Part shown: piece after piece, positions 22,804 through 35,143 of the stretch
Numbering within the stretch: position 1 is the stretch's first letter
Layout: each line of letters opens with the position of its first letter
NCBI GenBank assembly: GCA_023512835.1
Contig: CM042087.1
Location: 21,705,260 to 21,769,259, forward strand
Length of the DNA stretch: 64,000 bases
From: Taxillus chinensis
Lineage: Eukaryota; Streptophyta; Magnoliopsida; Santalales; Loranthaceae
Direction of reading: 5' to 3'
Translations under genes and position numbers: made by a program
Notes under the pieces: generated by a model
The model's input: only the letters and a program-made list of their open reading frames with translations
Told to the model about the DNA's origin: nothing
The model's database searches: none

Positions 22804-23236
22804 AAAAGGAACATGCCACAACCTACCCGCATCCACACAGGACAAAATACCCACAATTCAAACATGGTCCTTAAGGAAAAGATGATCAGCATAACAAAAC
22901 GAAGATGACGATGCAAAAACATGGCTACACGTGACAAAGGCCATTGTCACGTGCAAGCTCCAAATGCCCTAAGATTTTGCCACAAGACTTAGAATAACTT
23001 CTGGAAGACTCCCATGCAAAAACACCACTGCCCATGACAAGCATTGTCACGTGCATTGTCATGTGCACCCCCTAAAGGTTCCCTCTTGGGCTCATCTCTT
23101 ACCTCAAGCTTGCCCATCATCATACAGAGTGTTCAAGCCAATGTGTGTGGGAATAAAACTCCCTGAAACCCAACAATTGCCACCCCAAAAGTCAAAACTG
23201 TGACTAACTCCACATCCCAAAACACGGGTCATTATA

Positions 23237-24063
23237 GGGAGCCCTGAATACTGTGCCTGATCACCTCTCCTGTGTGGAAAATGCACCAAAGTCTCCACCC
23301 ATTTTAGATGACTTCCCTGATGAGAAGGTGCTTGAGGTTAGCCAGTTTCCTTGGTTTGCTGACATAGCAAACTATTTGGCCACTGAATTTATTCCCAAAA
23401 GGTTTGATTATCACCAGCGAAAATGGTTTATCACTGATGCTCAGAGGTACATTTGGGATGATCCCATCCTCTACAGATGGTGCACTGATCAGATCATTAG
23501 GAGGTGTGTCTCCGATGAAGAAACCAATGATATTGTGCATAATTGCCATGCATCTAACTATGGGGGCCACTTTGGAGTCCAAAAGACAGTGGCCAAAATT
23601 AGGCAATATGGGTTTTATTGGCCCACAATGGTTAAGGACACCTACACTTACATTAAAACCTGTGATAGATGCCAAAGGGTAGGTGGATTGTTTAGGAAAA
23701 ATGAGATGCCCTTAACTGGAATTCTTCCAGTTGAGAATTTTGACATTTGGGGCATGGATTTCATGGGGCCATTCCCTATCTTTGATGGCTATTCATATAT
23801 TTTGTTGGCTATGGACTACATGTCAAAATGCGTGGAGGCAATTCCAACAAAAGTAAATGATGCCAGGGTTATGACTAAATTCCTTGCACGGAATATTTTT
23901 AGCCGCTTTGGGACAACAAGGGCTATAATTAGATGAGGGTAATCACTTTTGTAATAAGTTATTTGATAAATTATTGGTGAAGTATGGTGTGAACCATAGG
24001 AAGTCCTTAACTTACCACCCACAAGCTAATGGACAAGTAGAAGTGTCCAACAGAGAGATTAAA
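23237..24063 (+). pseudogene. pol: Athila-like integrase
   Basis: The junction gives ALNTVPDHLS, the usual end of RNase H and start of the integrase linker. The zinc-binding HHCC region is visible (IVHNCHASNYGGH...CDRCQR). The catalytic core includes WGMDFMGPFP and ILLAMDYMSKCVEAIPT. A one-base frameshift near 23935 precedes [15 protein letters not shown] and [16 protein letters not shown], which carries the catalytic Glu region. The sequence then breaks off at about 24063 into unrelated, stop-rich sequence, so the C-terminal domain is lost. Confidence 0.9.
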
Positions 24064-24967
24064 GCCCATCACTTATTTGGCTAATGGGATGTGAGACACT
24101 CAATGGATTTTTGTCTCTCCCACCTTATCATATTGAAAAAGGGCATGCATTAGAAAAAAAATCTAGCCCTTCCTATGTGTTGGTAATTATTTTTATCTCA
24201 TTGCAGCAAAGAAAAAGGCAAAAGAAAATAAGAAAATTAACAAGGTTAGAGAGTGAATAATCCATCATGGGAGAGCATTAAATGCACCCTTGTAAGGTTA
24301 TTACTTAAAAGAAGTGTGGAAAAAGCCAAAAACAATATAAAAAACAAAAAAATCTCAGAATAAAAGCCACAATGGCTTACTGTTTTGATGTGTGATTGTT
24401 TGTTTGCAGCCACCTTGTCTGAATACTTTTATTTTTGTGTTTGTCTTGAGTGTTGAGCTTAAATCTTAGGCTCAAGGTGTGTTTCTTAGAATAGAGTGTG
24501 TGTTTCTTTTGATGAGCACAATTTGGAACTCACATGCTTGCTTGGCAAGAACTTAAATAATAGCTAGAGGAGAATATAGGAGGAGCTTTCCAACCCGTTG
24601 ATTTTCTGTTAGGTGTTGTACTTGGGCTTGTATGAAAATTTATATTTGAGTGAGGCTGCTCTAACCTTGGTAAGGACTTTAAGGGAAACTAGATGCTGTT
24701 TTATCATGGAATGTTTATTAATATTTGAATTTCAGTGATGAGACTGCATGGTTGTTGGACTTAGGATATGAACATGAATGAGCTAACTTATAATTCGTAT
24801 TGATTACTTGAATGCCCACTTCATGATAAAGTTTCATCCCTAGGAAACCATGACTCTTCATTATTTTTATTTTTATTTTCATTCCAGTGAGACTGTGTGT
24901 TTATTTTATTTTTGCATGCTTGTATATTTTTGCTTGAGGACAAGCAATGGTTTAAGTGTACTGTGTT
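24064..24967 (+). mobile_element. 3' untranslated part of the Athila-like element
   Basis: About 0.9 kb shows no recognisable protein. Near 24932 TTGAGGACAAGCAATGGTTT followed by AAGTGTACTG corresponds to the sequence that precedes the polypurine tract in Athila elements. The tract itself is eroded. The open frame starting at 24850 straddles the LTR edge and is not considered real. Confidence 0.6.
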
Positions 24968-26278
24968 TGCTAACGTGCATTTATGCCATTATTCTTGTAT
25001 ATTTTATGCCTTTGTTTTGTTATACTAATGACTTTTTCGTAAAGAACCTTGGCCTATTTTTGCTTGGTTTGAGCGATATTGGGATTTTAAGGTAGATTTT
25101 GGGTCATTAAGCAAAAAAACGTAGTTTCACTAAGGGAGTGCCAGCTGTGGGCTAGGGCACATCCTTAACTCGATCTGTAGCCCTTTAAAAGGGAGAAGAA
25201 CATCCCTTGCAACATATCTTTGGATGCCCTAGACGAAATTGAGAGTTGGGCTTAAAAAAACCACCTTGGAGGCCTGGATTACCGTTGGCACTAAAGATCA
25301 GAGCTGCCGTTTGGATCTATCTTGCACCTAGAGGAAGGAAGCTACTTTAAAACACACTTGCTCTCCTGTATTAGGTTCTGAATGTTGAACCTTGGAGGCC
25401 TGGATTACCGTTGGCACTAAAGATCAGAGCTGCCGTTTGGATCTATCTTGCACCTAGAGGAAGGAAGCTACTTTAAAACACACTTGCTCTCCTGTATTAG
25501 GTTCTGAATGTTGTATTTGATGGATTTCTCTGTAATCTTCAGCATGTGTGAGTAATTCTTTAATTCTATGAGAGCAATTTAGCTTCCTATGCTGTAATAC
25601 TAATTTTGGGTGAATTCTAGGTTTGTTTATATGAATCTCGGATGTTTTATAAATCTTAACTTCACTTTTATAATCTGGGATGTGCACTTCTGGTTTTCTC
25701 AGTCCTAGTCTGGGACAGATCCTATGATTCTCGACATACACATGATGTTTGGTGCGACCATTATCCTTGCAATTGTGTGATTTATTGGCTATGTAAGCTG
25801 CTGTAGTGATGACCATTCATGCAGTAAGCTCTTAGAAGGTCCAACAATGACTATTTGTAGAACCTTGGTTGGTAAATAGCATGCATCTCATTAAAACAAA
25901 CTCAAGAACACTAAAATCAGTAGAAACAATGTAGGGATGGTGAATTTGTGACCCTAGATGCCTTAATTCTGAAATATCAAATCCAAAACAATCTTTGCAT
26001 CATTGATTTCCATCTCTACATCATTAATTTTCAGAATATTAAAAACATTAGTTCATAAATTTAAAAACACAAAAATAGTAAGCTAAAACATTTTCTAGGA
26101 CTTGAGTAAATTGGTGATTTGATTAAAAACTAGAAAACTTGGTTAATCCCCGTGGGTTTGACCCCTTATATGCTGCTATGCTGTGTAGTAAACATTAAGG
26201 GAACTAAAAATATGATTTTGGAGAACAAATTAAATGACAGTAGTTGAACTACTTTAGTGAAGCTAAAATAAGTGTTCA
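24968..26278 (+). mobile_element. Athila-like 3' LTR
   Basis: It starts TGCTAACGTGCATTTATGCC and ends AATAAGTGTTCA. The start matches the minus-strand solo LTR ending at 47801 (TGATAACGTGCATTTTATGCC). Near its 3' end it carries CCCGTGGGTTTGACCCCTTA, which is typical of this LTR type. It is 1311 bp long. The next bases are already chromovirus protease sequence, so the element lies in, or is recombined with, that element. Confidence 0.75.
25263..25513. repeat. Perfect 126-bp tandem duplication in the Athila-like LTR
   Basis: 25263-25388 is repeated without a visible difference from 25389 to 25513. Both copies start ACCTTGGAGGCCTGGATTAC and end ...GTTCTGAATGTTG. Confidence 0.9.
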
Positions 26279-27254
26279 TTAGGTGGGAGCAGGACCATCG
26301 GTTGTTCGGGGTACAATTCTTATCTCGAGAACTATGATATCTGTTCTTTTTTATACTAGTGCATCATGTTCTTTGATTGCTGAGTCTTTAGTAGAGAGCC
26401 TTGGGATAAAGTGTGTTGGGACTGATAGACCTCTCATTGTGGGATCACCCATGGGTGTTACCACATGGTTAAAGAGGAAGTGTTGCGGGTGTGAGTTGAC
26501 CATTGGTAGTGTAGTGCATATGTTCTACCTATATGTGATGTCCATGGATACCTTGATGTTATTCTAGGGATGGACTGGTTAGCAGCCTTTCAGGCAAGGA
26601 TTGATTGTTATAGGAGGAGGGTAATGTTTACTACACCCTCAAGAGAGGTGGGTTCCTTATGTGGGGAATGGGGTGATGAGACGGGCAAAGCAGGTTTAGC
26701 GCGAGAGCTATGGGGTGTTATCACCCATCATTTAGCAGCACTGGGATTAGGGAGGAGTAGAGTTTGGGTAAGAGGGTATGGCTAGCTATAGGGGATCAGT
26801 TCCAGGGTGTCTTTCTGAGGATTTGATGGAGTTACCTCCGGAGCGGAGTGTGGAGTTCACTATAGATTTGCTATCGGGAGTGGGACCCATTCCACAGGTG
26901 GTTTATCGTATGGGAGACCGATGGAGTTGAGGGAGCTTCAGAAGCAGTTAGCTGAGCTTGGGGAGAGGGGTTTCATCAAGCAAAGTACCTCACTGTGGGG
27001 TGCTCCAGTGTTGTTTGCAAAGAAGGTAAATGGTTCCTTGCGGTTGTGCATTGATTATAGGAAGCTGAATCAGGTGATTGTGAAGAACAAGTATCCTTTA
27101 CCCCATATAGATGACTTGTTTGATTAGTTGAGTGGAGCACGGTGGTTCTCCAAAGTGGATTTGAGGTTTGGCTATCATTAGTTGAGAGTAGAAAAGTGGA
27201 TATGCCAAAGACAGCCTTTAGGTGTAGGTATGGGCACTATTAATGGTTGGTGAT
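26279..27254 (+). pseudogene. pol: Chromovirus (Tekay/Del-like) protease and N-terminal RT
   Basis: The protease region reads VVRGTILISRTMISVLFYTSAS, in which the catalytic Asp of the DTGAS motif is Tyr, then GCELTIGSVVH and, after a frameshift, MDWLAAFQARIDCYRRRV. The linker to RT shows [16 protein letters not shown] and [10 protein letters not shown] follows as [60 protein letters not shown] and KVDLRFGYH. TAG stops sit at several conserved Gln positions. The sequence ends just before [10 protein letters not shown], where family A copy 2 is inserted. Gag and 5' LTR are absent: the Athila-like LTR abuts the left edge. Confidence 0.88.
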
Positions 27255-28227
27255 TGTCACGCCCCGGATTTCCAACCTGAGGAGACCGGAACGTGACCTT
27301 CCCTTTACCCGAGTTTGGATAAAGGGGATAGAATACAACATGCTCACACAGGATACCATACACTTCACATTTTATATTTAGAGAGACAAAAACCATATTT
27401 TTATTAAGTCCAAACATACAAGAGTGCCCAAACATGCTTTTATTACATAAAACTCCTCATTACAATATCCTCCCACTGGGGTTACAAAGCTCACACAAAA
27501 ACAGCGAAACTCAAATAATAATAAACAAAGCCACAAAACAGAACTGCCTCCAACTTGGGTGTTCCCGCCTAACGCCTGTAGGTCCCTGTAGAAAAACCAA
27601 ACACAGTAGGAGGGGTGAGCAACCACAGCTCAGTAGGGATCATGTCTCCCCAACCCATCCCATGCTCCTAGCATCTACATGCCATGTGTACAAGTGCAGT
27701 GTCGTGATACAATTATTTCAACAAATATAATGGCAAGCTATATCAGCAAATACAATTATTTCCACAGCCACACAGGCTAGCACATGAATAGTCCCGGGCT
27801 TCCACAGCCACCGGGTTTCCAAGAGTAGTCCCGGGCTTCCACAGCCACCGGGTTTCACAAAACAGTCCCGGGCTTCCACAGCCACCGGGTTTCACAATAG
27901 TCCCGGGCTTCCATAGCCACCAGGTTTCACAAAACAGTCCCGGGCTTCACAGCCACCGGGTTTCACAAAACACAGTATACTCAGGCATAAAACCAAACAC
28001 TTAGTAGGCACACATTCACAAATGTACAAACCCAACCACTCAGGCATAAAAACCAGCACTTGGCATGCACACCTTTACCAACTCACAATTCTAGCCATAC
28101 TGGCATATTATCAAACACATACTGGGCATATTCATACAAACATATTCACATAGGCATTTTATCAAACATTTAACATGCACTACCCACCCAACATCAGAAT
28201 CACACCAAAATGCCATTGAAAGCCAAC

Positions 28228-28257
28228 ATTCATATAGGAGATCACACCTATATGAAT
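28228..28257 (-). ncRNA. Conserved LTR hairpin (copy 2, left LTR)
   Basis: Perfect arms ATTCATATAGG and CCTATATGAAT around an AGATCACA loop. Confidence 0.55.
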
Positions 28258-28521
28258 TTACATATAAGTATTATAGCAATAACAATGGAAACTTTACAAA
28301 ATATCCACGGGGCCTAACCCCGGAACATACCAGGAGAGACAGAACCCCTACCTCAAAGATCCTCCACGCTCTTGCCTCCACGCTTAATGTCGTCCAACCA
28401 CAGGAATGACAATGACAGCCACGAACTGGAGCACTCTCTCTCAATCTCCCTCTCTCTCTCTCTGTGACGGCTGCGGCGGCTGACAACAAAAACCCTAAAC
28501 CTAAAATAAAGAGAGCTCCTC

Positions 28522-28706
28522 TTTATATAGACCTCACTTATCAAAACGACGTAGTTTTGATAAATGAAATCCCACCATCAAAACGACGTAGTTTTGATAA
28601 ATGAAACACACCATCAAAACGACGTAGTTTTGATAAATGAAACACACCATCAAAACGACGTAGTTTTGATAAATGAAACACACCATCAAAACGACGTAGT
28701 TTTGAT
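28522..28706 (-). promoter_or_regulatory. LTR promoter: five-unit palindrome array and TATA box (copy 2, left LTR)
   Basis: All five units keep the exact core TCAAAACGACGTAGTTTTGA, the best preserved array in the window. Confidence 0.65.
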
Positions 28707-29308
28707 AAATAAAACATGAACTAACCACTCCGCTTCCACACAGGACAAAATACCCACAATCCGAACATGGTCATTGTCACACGCAGCCTCTACACGCTCC
28801 CACTTGAGCTCATTACACTCTCTAACAACCAAGCCACGAAGACTCGTAGAAACACTCCTTCGAAGATTAGCTGGAAACGCGGCCTCGAAGATCTGTCTCG
28901 AAGATCTAACTTTCGACCCTCAAACCTTCGAACTTCGACCCTCGGTCTTCGACCCTACGACCCAAATCTTCGGGTCTTCCACCTTTCGACCCAAGCGTTC
29001 GCCCAGGGTATTGTTCATCTTCGTTCCCGACTTGTTCTACCCAAAACACGGGTCATTACATCCTCTCCCCCTTAAGACTTTTCGTCCTCGAAAAGAAACA
29101 ACATGCAAGGAAAACAAACACATGCGGCCCATTTGCAAGACACGAGCCACAATGCCCAGGATGGATCACACAACATAACAGGACATCTCAAACACATTTT
29201 GCAATCTCAAAACACATCTCAATAAAAATACTAGTTTACAAGTAGAAATACAAATACACCAAAGCATGAACCACAAAAAAAACACATCACTACAGCCACC
29301 TCCCCCCC

Positions 29309-29380
29309 TTAAGATTGTTCGTCCTCGAACAACTTTGGGTGTTGCTCACGCATCATGGATTCGCGTTCCCATATTTCCTC
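29309..29380 (-). pseudogene. pol: C-terminal chromodomain tail of pol, family A copy 2
   Basis: The frame ends EIWERESMMREQHPKLFED then EQS and TAA, matching the copy 1 remnant with single changes (Glu to Lys, Lys to Glu). The frame upstream cannot be followed into a full chromodomain. Confidence 0.55.
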
Positions 29381-32300
29381 CATAAGACGTGTCATCCTCA
29401 AAAAGACAATACACTTTCCATAATGCACAGGCTGATGCACATTGCCCACAACCATTCACATACCCGCGACCGAAGATATCACACAATAACACACATGAAG
29501 GCACGTACCCACGGACCCAATACAACACAAGCATGATAGGGAAACACATATTCTAAACTCACAAACAATCCTTGTTCTCCTCACCTAACACCTGTCACAA
29601 GTATTCACATGTCACGACGGTGTACGACATATACGCCCATCCCCAACATGTACGTTTTACAAATCACATAGGTCACAGACCAACTCACATCATAAACACC
29701 ACTACAAGGAACAACTCACAAACAAAACACTACTACATGTTTAACATTCCACTGCCCATTCGCCAACACCATACAAACTCATCCGCAGGGAGTTTCCTCA
29801 CAACCTTCCCACCTTTGGACTTTTCATCCCCGAAAAGAGAAATCAAGTAGTAAACATCACGAGAAGATCAAAGCAACACATAACACCCATGAGCACAACA
29901 AGAACTAGAGCTTGGCCAATTAGCGTGCCGACAACAACTCATGTGAGCAAGTCTCGACAACAATGAGGTTGAGAAACCTCCCACAGATTCATAAGCCTAT
30001 GTGTGAAGCATCCATTCGCTAGAATTCATATGATTGAACGAGAAGTCACTGCATCGACATAGCAGGGTACTCGGCGTTAGACGCCTACTCGTGTCACAAT
30101 AAGACCAACACGCCACAATGTAGAATACCCAACAACGACACCACTGAGATTTGATGTTAACGGACACCAACAATTTACAACGCAGCCACACTCCATATGC
30201 AGACCTTACCCTGACAGCAAACACAAGGAGGTCACAAGGAAACACAAACAAACAAGAGAAAAGCATTATGCAAACCACAATCGCATTCCCACACATGGAG
30301 ATCACCCCCACGGCACCATCATCACTGCTAAAACCGCCTCACTCTATAGCGATACACGCAACAACAGAACCCAACCAATGCCAAAGGGAACTCAAGATGA
30401 CTTACCATCCAGGACACAACTACATCAGGATAAAGTTTGCCCTTCACCAATTCAGTCATAGTCAACAAGACGCCCAACGGTGTCCAAGGAGTAACTCAAA
30501 ACAACAAACGTAGTACCATACTCAATCACGGCAAGACCAAAAAAAAACTACTATTGGGCTAACACCAGTCACCAAAGAATCTACTAAAGAATCCCATGAA
30601 CCGAACGTCACACAAATAACACCTCTCGACTACGGTCAAATAGGGATCCACCAAGGTCCCACACGGCCTTCACTAACTGAGGCTTATGTTACAACCCAAG
30701 TGATAACGCCTTACTCAGTCGGCAGACATTCCATGCGATAAGAATCCTTTGACGCTGGGTAGTTTCCAACAACGTAGTTCTCTCTACCCTGGAAAACTCT
30801 CCTACCTGCAACATGACAATAACGGAATCCGCGATGTCACCACTCACAGGTCACAAGGGAATCCTTAGCCTCCAGGACATACTCCACCTCATGGCCCACT
30901 AACCCCGCTATACCAACCGTCACGTTCTATCTCAACACACCAATAAAACACTCAAACTGACCAAGAAATACTCAGGCTCTAGCCTTAGCTAAATGTGATC
31001 ACCGCCATTCCTCCGAGTAGGCACAGGAAACAAGACATGCAAACGCCCGATTCGGGACTTTCATGTAGCACCCAAACACACCAACACCTTGATATCGTGA
31101 ACCATCTCCCTTATCGCGTGATACTGTACATGAAAAGTTTTCAAGGAGGACATATGTAGGTCATTCGCCTACCACCACCGCTTTAATGCATACACCTTTT
31201 GATATCTGCCCGACATAAAACTCTCCCCAAGGAGTAGCACTAATACCCCATCCTAGGAAAACTATCACAACTGACTCAACTTGGGAAATCAAACAACTCT
31301 TTTTCTTTCCCAACTTACCAACATTTTAGTAACACCAGACAAGGAATAACATAAACAACATCACCTCTAACACTCTTCCTCATCCTCACACCACAGTTAC
31401 TATACCAATACGCCATGCCTCATCCTTCTCTACGCATATGTGTCGCAACACCCACACGTAGCAACTCCGCTATATACCTTTACCACTTATGCAACACATA
31501 CAACAAGACAATGCTACATTTTCTGCACATTCTCAACACATGCAACGAAACACAAGACACCTGACGAGTAGAACGTACCAGTTTTTAAACCTTCTCCTCT
31601 CCTTTAAACCCACTTCCCACAAGATATAGACCAAAGGAATGGCCCTACCATGCAAAAGCACACCCTTAGTCCCTAGAGGAATGTTTTCCAGATGTGGGTA
31701 AAAAGCCCGAATGAGGCCTGCCAAATCTCACTTGCTTACCTCTTGTTACCAATTGGATGCACCGAGCACGACCCTTGAAACCCACTCACAGCCGATAGCT
31801 GAGCTCCAGAACAATTCACATTTTATACATGTGCATACCCATTTCACAACATATTCTAGGAACATTACTCAAGGTCTTTCACACACCACAAACATAACAA
31901 ATGGCTCTTGCTGACCATCCGAGAACCCAGAACACCTATATAGTTACTAACCAAAACTTGCAACGACCACTCTAGCCAACAAGATAACACTTCAAGGACT
32001 CTAAGAGCAGGCTATACTAGATGCGTTTTCCACCCTCAACCACAACGCTTGGAAAGGTAACCATAGGAATATCCCTTTCAAGTAGTACTCCACACATACC
32101 TTTATCCACATAAGAACATATCTCTATTATTCAAGGTTGCCAAGGAGGGGTCACACGTTACCCACAAGCCATCACCTCACGCCTCAAGCTCTACTAGCTA
32201 GCAAAAAGGTAGCCTACAAGGTTTGATTACTTTAATTATCCACGGTTGTCAAAATTGAATACCACTCCCATATAAAACCAACACTCCCATATCTATCGTT

Positions 32301-32634
32301 ACTTATTATCCTTCTAGTGTCATAAATATAAATGTTCATTTTTCTTATTATATTCTTATTATTATATATATATATATTTTGTTACAAGTCACCAACCACG
32401 TCTATTAATAATGCTAACTCAAACGATCTCCTAAGCTTCACCAAACGGCAACCGTGGCTCAAGAGCCCTACCAACGAGAATACCCCTCTATTACAAGTGT
32501 CTTAATTTAATTGCTAGAAACTCAACAATCAAAGGTCCACCCATCCTCACCTAAGTCAGTACAAGACTCAACCAATCACTATCTTCTGGAGATGTCCTAC
32601 TTTTCCACGGATGCAACACCGATATCGCTTCTTG

Positions 32635-32680
32635 CTACACTCTTTTCCAATGTCCCGATTGTCCACAGTAAGAACAACCC
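32635..32680 (-). pseudogene. gag: gag zinc knuckle remnant, family A copy 2
   Basis: CSYCGQSGHWKRV followed by TAG keeps C-X2-C-X4-H spacing, with a stop at the last Cys position. It is the same site as in copy 1. Confidence 0.55.
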
Positions 32681-33667
32681 TTTAAGCAACTAGTCTTAAA
32701 TTGATTTGTTGGGGGATTGACCCCCATCTCGAAACTTGTGGCCATCTTCGATTGCCCTCGTCTGCCTCTTGGGGTCCTTTCGCCGATCAGGACAACAATA
32801 CTTCGATTGATCTTCATCCGAGCTCCTCCAAATGATGTGGGTTAACCGCCCTCGGCGTGCCTCGCTCTTAATCGGTTATCGAATCTCATCCCTCAATTCT
32901 GGAATAATCAGGGTTAAAATGCCAATCTCTGCCTTGTGAAGATCATTACTTACAGCCTACGGCTCGCCACTTGCCCCGGCTGGGTGGCGGGCTCTTGTCA
33001 TATGGGTCATAATTTTTCGGAGGCTAGGTACACGAGGAGGTAGCACTCCAGGTTAACACTCAACGCTCTTAATACCATTACCGACTAGGCGTTTGGAGCT
33101 ATAACTAATCTCAAAACACATTATTGCCACACATATTCGCAGATTCACATTTCACAGATTATACAAGTTCACACCTTCACATTGCACATATCATTTATAC
33201 TCAAGTGATTATCTCATCGTTTTGAACACCACATTGCTTATTCCACACAATACCATACAAAGGCACACACTTAAGCATTCACATATCTCACCTAGTCATC
33301 TTCATAATATCAATAATATTATCTCTATGTAGTTCATTCACATTGCACAAGTCCACTAGTACACAAATTCCATACCACATATTTTTTTTTATAGTCATGC
33401 TTAAGTTGTCACAATATATCGAGTTGCACAATTAATTTTTTTTTTTCATTTAAAACATTACCACGTTATCCATACACTCATGCATAAACAACAAATGCAA
33501 CTAGTGCCCTAATGCCGATGTATGCAAATCCTACCACAAGACCGGACTACCCCAAGTACACTTTAGAGGCTCCAAGAGGACCATGTTGATCAGGCACGTC
33601 CCTCCAGGCCCCTCCAAAGGACTCAATATAATCAAGTCCGCCCACTACCCTAGGCCAACTAGACCAT

Positions 33668-33678
33668 GCTCGATACCA
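33668..33678 (-). other. Primer binding site of family A copy 2
   Basis: Minus strand TGGTATCGAGC lies three bases inside the LTR. It is complementary to initiator tRNA-Met except for one missing A. Confidence 0.8.
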
Positions 33679-34662
33679 TGTTGTCACGCCCCGGATTTCC
33701 AACCCGAGGAGACCGGAATGTGACTTTCCCTTTACCCGAGTTTGGATAAAGGGGATAGAATACAACATGCTCACACAGGATACCATACACTTCACATTTT
33801 ATATTTAGAGAGACAAAAACCATATTTTTATTAAGTCCAAACATACAAGAGTGCCCAAACATGCTTTTATTACATAAAACTCCTCATTACAATATCCTCC
33901 CACTGGGGTTACAAAGCTCACACAAAAACAAATAAACTCAAATAATAATAAACAAAGCCACAAAACAACCGCCTCCAACTTGGGTGTTCCCGCCTAACGC
34001 CCGTAGGTCCCTGTAGAAAAACCAAACACAGTAGGAGGGGTGAGCAACCACGACTCAGTAGGGATCATGTCTCCCCAACCCATCCCATGCTCCTAGCATC
34101 TACATGCCATGTGTACAAGTGCGGTGTCGTGATACAATTATTTCAACAAATATAATGGCAAGCTATATCAAGCAAATACAATTATTTCCACAGCCACACA
34201 AAGCAAGCACATGAATAGTCCCGGGCTTCCACGACCACCGGGTTTCCAAGAGTAGTCCCGGGCTTCCACGGCCACCGGGTTTCACAAAACAGTCCCAGGC
34301 TTCCACGACCACCGGGTTTCACAATAGTCCCGGGCTTCCAAACCACCAGGTTTCACAAAACGGTCCCGGGCTTCCACAACCACCGGGTTTCACAAAACAC
34401 AGTATACATAACCACTCAGGCATAAAACCAAACACTTAGTAGGCACACATTCACAAATGTACAAACCCAACCACTCAGGCATAAAAACCAGGACTTGGCA
34501 TGCACACCTTTACCAACTCACAATTCTAGCCATACTGGCATATTATCAAACACATACTGGGCATATTCATACAAACATATTCACATAGGCATTTTATCAA
34601 ACATTTAACATGCACTACCCACCCAACATCAGAATCACACCAAAATGCCATTGAAAGCCAAC

Positions 34663-34692
34663 ATTCATATAGGAGATCACACCTATATGAAT
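34663..34692 (-). ncRNA. Conserved LTR hairpin (copy 2, right LTR)
   Basis: Perfect 11-bp arms, identical to copy 1. Confidence 0.55.
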
Positions 34693-34959
34693 TTACATAT
34701 AAGTATTATAGCAATAACAATGGAAACTTTACAAAATATCCACGGGGCCTAACCCCGGAACATACCAGGAGAGACAGAACCCCTACCTCAAAGATCCTCC
34801 ACGCTCTTGCCTCCACGCTTAATGCCGTCCAACCACGGGAATGACAACGACGACCCACGAACCGGAGCTCTCTCTCTCAATCTCCCCTCTCTCTCTCTCT
34901 CGTGACGGCCGCGGCGGCTAACAACAAAAACCCTAAACCTAAAATAAAGAGAGCTCCTC

Positions 34960-35143
34960 TTTATATAGACCTCACTTATCAAAACGACGTAGTTTTGATA
35001 AATGAAATCCCACCATGAAAACGACGTAGTTTTGATAAATGAAACACACCATCAAAACGACGTAGTTTTGATAAATGAAACACACCATCAAAATGACGTA
35101 GTTTTGATAAATGAAACACACCATCAAAACGACGTAGTTTTGA
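34960..35143 (-). promoter_or_regulatory. LTR promoter: five-unit palindrome array and TATA box (copy 2, right LTR)
   Basis: The TATA sequence is at 34960-34967 and five palindromes at 34978-35143, one with a GAAAACG start and one with AATGACG. This is the 5' LTR in element sense. Confidence 0.65.

Larger units (their letters stand above)
19471..23236 (-). mobile_element. Family B LTR insertion with a second LTR inside
   Basis: It begins TGTCACACCCCAGATTTTC and ends GGGTCATTATA (terminal CA changed to TA), flanked by a perfect GGGAG duplication. The outer parts (19471-20118 and 21722-23236, about 2.16 kb together) match the family B LTRs at 55291 and 59703, so this was probably a solo LTR. 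A second LTR-like block, 20119-21721, sits inside. No internal coding region is present. The LTR shares the palindrome array, TATA box, GA/CT tract and hairpin with family A. Confidence 0.8.
8691..26278 (+). mobile_element. Athila-like Ty3-gypsy element, defective, interrupted by two insertions
   Basis: Coding order is gag stub, protease, RT, RNase H, integrase, then a 3' LTR, all on the plus strand. It is broken by a family A element (10557-18712) and a family B LTR block (19471-23236). Removing those two blocks plus one copy of each 5-bp duplication rejoins the RT and RNase H/IN coding sequence. No matching 5' LTR is visible. The left end abuts Tat-like LTR sequence, so the 5' side was probably lost. 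The lineage call rests on DLGAS protease, the FMDD box, and the TTGAGGACAAGCAATGGTTT sequence before the 3' LTR. Confidence 0.85.
27255..29060 (-). mobile_element. Family A copy 2, 3' LTR (left side)
   Basis: It is 1806 bp, with five CCCGGG-type repeat units (27786-27977), a hairpin (28228-28257), a TATA box (28522-28529), a five-unit palindrome array (28540-28706) and a TTCGA-rich block (28855-29000). Confidence 0.92.
29061..33681 (-). mobile_element. Internal domain of family A copy 2
   Basis: This 4621-bp stretch is parallel to copy 1. A minus frame at 31533-31724 contains GRAIPLVYILW, which resembles the IPLVKVLW segment of chromovirus chromodomains but has no supporting neighbours, so it is only a hint. 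A gag nucleocapsid motif CSYCGQSGHWKRV is at about 32635-32680. I see no RT, RNase H or integrase motifs. Confidence 0.65.

Noticed and set aside
31533..31724. GRAIPLVYILW frame as a chromodomain of family A copy 2
   Set aside because: The short match is suggestive, but neighbouring conserved residues are absent and a better supported chromodomain tail lies elsewhere in the element (29309-29380). Not called as a separate gene.
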